Assembly: GCF_000165485.1 (NCBI RefSeq)
Contig: NC_014623.1
Location: 7,148,893-7,212,892, forward strand
Reading direction: 5' to 3'
Source: Stigmatella aurantiaca DW4/3-1
Lineage (GTDB): Bacteria; Myxococcota; Myxococcia; Myxococcales; Myxococcaceae
DNA length: 64,000 bases
Shown: piece by piece, positions 61,951 through 64,000 of the stretch
Numbering within the stretch: the first letter of the stretch is position 1
Layout: the number at the start of each line of letters is the position of its first letter
Notes under the pieces: model-generated
What the model was told of the DNA's origin: nothing
The model's database searches: none
Seen by the model: only the letters and a program-made list of their open reading frames with translations
Translations under genes and position numbers: made by a program

Positions 61951-62394
61951 ATGAAGGTCATTCTTCGTGAGGACATCGACGGCCTCGGCAAGTCCGGTGA
62001 GCTGGTCACGGTCAAGGACGGCTTCGGCCGCAACTTCCTGCTGCCCCGCAAGAAGGCGGTGCTCGCCAACGAGCAGAACATCCGCCAGCTGGAGCACGAG
62101 AAGTCCGTCATCACCGCGCGCAACGCCAAGCTGAAGGGCGCTGCCGAGGAGACGGCCAAGAAGATCGGCTCGGTGCAGATCGTCATCAAGCGCAAGGTGG
62201 GCGAGCAGGACAAGCTGTTCGGCTCCGTCACCGCGCTGGACATCGCCGAGGCGCTCGCCGCCCAGGGCCAGCAGGTGGACCGCCGCGGGCTGCACCTGCC
62301 CGAGCCCATCAAGACGGTGGGCAAGCACGAGGTGGAGCTGCGCCTGCACCGCGACGTGGTCGCCAAGATCAAGGTGGACGTGCAGCCCGAGTAG
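61951..62394 (+). CDS. rplI: Ribosomal protein L9
   Basis: 147 residues. [37 protein letters not shown] is the L9 N-terminal domain, followed by the connecting helix and a C-terminal domain. 27 nt after rpsR; a strong terminator ends the operon. Confidence 0.97.
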   Translation: MKVILREDIDGLGKSGELVTVKDGFGRNFLLPRKKAVLANEQNIRQLEHEKSVITARNAKLKGAAEETAKKIGSVQIVIKRKVGEQDKLFGSVTALDIAEALAAQGQQVDRRGLHLPEPIKTVGKHEVELRLHRDVVAKIKVDVQPE

Positions 62395-62418
62395 TGGGCC
62401 ATCCCACCTTTGAGTTCC

Positions 62419-62457
62419 GAGGGCCGCCCGGGCTTCACCGGGCGGCCCTCTTCTTTT
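62419..62457 (+). terminator. Rho-independent terminator after rplI
   Basis: A perfect 13-bp stem (GAGGGCCGCCCGG/CCGGGCGGCCCTC) with a 6-nt loop (GCTTCA), followed by TTCTTTT. Confidence 0.93.
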
Positions 62458-62489
62458 GTCAGGGCAGCCTGTAAACTGGGTCCGCAGCC

Positions 62490-63869
62490 ATGTCCAACAT
62501 CCTTGATGGTCGGGAAGGTCGGCGGGTCCACGAGGATCTCGCCGCGGAGCGCGCGGTGCTGGGTGCCGTGCTGGCCGACAACAGCCTCATCGCCAGCGTG
62601 GCGGAGGTCGTCGCCTCGGACGACTTCTCCAGCCCGGCCCACTCGGCCATCTTCGCGGCGATGCTCAAGCTGGACGGCTCCCAGCGGTCGGTGGACCACC
62701 TGACCCTGTCCGAGGAGCTGAAGGTGCTGGGGCAGCTGGCCGCGGTGGGCGGCCCCGCGTACCTCATGACGCTGGACCAGGTGGTTCCGCTGGCCAGCAA
62801 CGCCGTGCAGTACGCCAAGATCGTCAGCGACCAGGCCATCCGGCGGCGCCTGGCCGTGGTGGGCCGAGAAATCCTGGAGATGGCCAGCCAGGAGACGGGC
62901 GACGTGGAGGTCGTCGTCGACGAGGCGGCGCGCAAGATGTTCCTCCTGGCCGAGAAGCGCCGCGAAGGCGACCTGCTCCCGGTCAGCGACTTGATGGAGC
63001 AGACGCTCAACCTGCTCGACAAGATGAAAGCCTCGTCCTCGGGCGTGACGGGCCTGTCCACCGGCTACGTGGACCTGGACATGCAGCTCACCGGGCTGCA
63101 CGCCGGCGAGCTCATCATCCTCGCGGCCCGTCCGGGCATCGGCAAGACGTCGCTGGCGATGAACATCGCCATGCACGCCGCCCTGGAAGAGGAGCCCAAG
63201 GCGGTGGCCATCTTCAGCCTGGAAATGCCCGCGGACCAGTTGCTGATGCGCCTGCTGGCCTCCAGCGCGCGCGTGGACATGAAGAAGCTGCGCGGCGGCC
63301 GGCTCACGCAGCATGACGAGGAGAAGTTCCAGGAGATGGCGGGCAAGCTCTACAACGCCCCCATCTACATCGACGACTCGGGCGGCCTGTCCCCGTTCGA
63401 CTTGCGCGCCAAGGCGCGGCGGCTCAAGCAGAAGGACTCGCGGCTGTCGCTCATCGTCATCGACTACCTCCAGCTCATGCACCAGAAGGGCAAGGTGGAG
63501 AGCCGCCAGTTGGAGGTGAGTGAAATCTCCCGTGGCCTCAAGCAGCTCGCCAAGGAGCTGGAGGTGCCCATCATCGCCCTCAGCCAGCTCAACCGAAAGG
63601 TGGAGGAGCGCAAGGGAGGCAAGCCCATGCTCAGCGACCTGCGCGAGTCGGGCTCCATCGAGCAGGACGCGGACGTGGTGATGTTCATCCACCGCGAGGA
63701 GCAGGAGGAAGGCGGAGACGGCGGAGGCGGCGGCCGCTCGAGCACCGTCATCCCCGTGGAGCTGATCATCGCCAAGCAGCGCAACGGCCCCGTGGGCTCG
63801 ATCGATCTCGTCTTCCTCTCGGAGTTCACACGCTTCGAGAGCCGCGCCCGGGGAGACTTCCAGCAATAG
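62490..63869 (+). CDS. dnaB: Replicative DNA helicase DnaB
   Basis: 459 residues. N-terminal primase-interacting domain (LAAERAVLGAVLADNSLI), RecA-like helicase core with Walker A ARPGIGKTSLAMN, Walker B SLIVIDYLQLM and the arginine-finger region. The insert EEGGDGGGGGRSS near residue 410 is a Gly-rich loop. Only 33 nt follow the rplI terminator, so its promoter lies in or beyond it. Convergent with the partial thiD-like gene. Confidence 0.97.
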   Translation: MSNILDGREGRRVHEDLAAERAVLGAVLADNSLIASVAEVVASDDFSSPAHSAIFAAMLKLDGSQRSVDHLTLSEELKVLGQLAAVGGPAYLMTLDQVVPLASNAVQYAKIVSDQAIRRRLAVVGREILEMASQETGDVEVVVDEAARKMFLLAEKRREGDLLPVSDLMEQTLNLLDKMKASSSGVTGLSTGYVDLDMQLTGLHAGELIILAARPGIGKTSLAMNIAMHAALEEEPKAVAIFSLEMPADQLLMRLLASSARVDMKKLRGGRLTQHDEEKFQEMAGKLYNAPIYIDDSGGLSPFDLRAKARRLKQKDSRLSLIVIDYLQLMHQKGKVESRQLEVSEISRGLKQLAKELEVPIIALSQLNRKVEERKGGKPMLSDLRESGSIEQDADVVMFIHREEQEEGGDGGGGGRSSTVIPVELIIAKQRNGPVGSIDLVFLSEFTRFESRARGDFQQ

Positions 63870-63892
63870 CGCCGGCGCCCTCTCAGCGGCCC

Positions 63893-64000
63893 GTCTGAAT
63901 GTACCGGGTCACGAAGGCCTTGGCCCGGCGCGCGGCGGCGGCCACGGAGCGTCCCTTCCCCAGCTCCGCCGCGAAGGCCGAGGCCAGCCGGCACCCCGTT
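63893..64000 (-). CDS. thiD: Hydroxymethylpyrimidine/phosphomethylpyrimidine kinase, C-terminal end only
   Basis: Reading the minus strand, the last ~35 codons give TGCRLASAFAAELGKGRSVAAAARRAKAFVTRYI before TGA at 63895-63893. This matches the C-terminus of ThiD-type kinases (GTGC-x-L-x-A motif, then AVRRAKxYVT). The 5' part lies beyond the window. It would belong to thiamin biosynthesis, but it lies 60 kb from the thiaminase gene. Confidence 0.75.

Overview
The window looks like chromosomal DNA of a GC-rich deltaproteobacterial predator, most likely a myxobacterium (Myxococcota, Cystobacterineae-like). The grounds are very high GC with strong third-position bias, many lipoproteins, coiled-coil proteins and receiver/DUF4388 proteins, sigma54 regulation, and a bacterial mevalonate operon next to ordinary housekeeping genes. 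No database search was possible, so the genus is not fixed.

Left edge (1-4.4 kb): three co-directional minus-strand genes encode a thiaminase I-like lipoprotein, a thymidylate-synthase-family protein with the residues of a CMP 5-hydroxymethylase, and a translationally coupled SAM methyltransferase that runs off the window. This combination matches the bacimethrin (thiamin antivitamin) pathway bcmA/bcmC/bcmE known from Clostridium botulinum and is the most interesting system here. A divergent secreted lipoprotein fuses a ricin-type lectin to a thaumatin-like domain. From 4.5 to 9.3 kb come DNA glycosylase tag and an RNA-repair locus: rtcB-rtcA with a recognisable sigma54 promoter, the divergent regulator rtcR, and a strong hairpin between rtcB and rtcA.

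9.3-19.5 kb: a cytochrome c/beta-propeller protein with a sensor kinase and a response regulator downstream; a small hypothetical gene and tapT; a TTG-start DsbD-like reductase; an SPFH/band-7 protein. 19.7-25.3 kb: an isc operon (iscS-iscU-iscA-hscB-hscA-fdx) with a clear promoter overlapped by an IscR-type operator, then tRNA-Leu(CAG) with its own promoter and terminator. IscS carries a ~50-residue insertion and HscB an N-terminal zinc-ribbon.

25.3-33.5 kb (minus strand): mevalonate pathway operon fni-mvaA-mvk-mvaD-pmk, followed by an alkaline-phosphatase-superfamily protein and a polytopic flippase-like protein. HMG-CoA synthase is not here. 33.8-46.2 kb: a membrane coiled-coil protein, a Kelch lipoprotein, a sensor kinase plus M16 peptidase, a TPR lipoprotein, an orphan TrpF-like protein, two tandem receiver proteins (DUF4388; degenerate GGDEF) and dapF.

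46.2-52.2 kb: a 1661-residue protein with an N-terminal methyltransferase-like domain and an enormous coiled coil containing eleven tandem 21-residue repeats, with a divergent single-pass membrane protein. 52.2-64 kb: nucleotide and translation genes: nrdA-nrdB, hpt, tdk, spoVG, prs, rplY, pth, rpsF, rpsR, rplI, dnaB, and the tail of thiD. Ribosomal protein S18 has an unusual Gly/Arg/Asp repeat extension.
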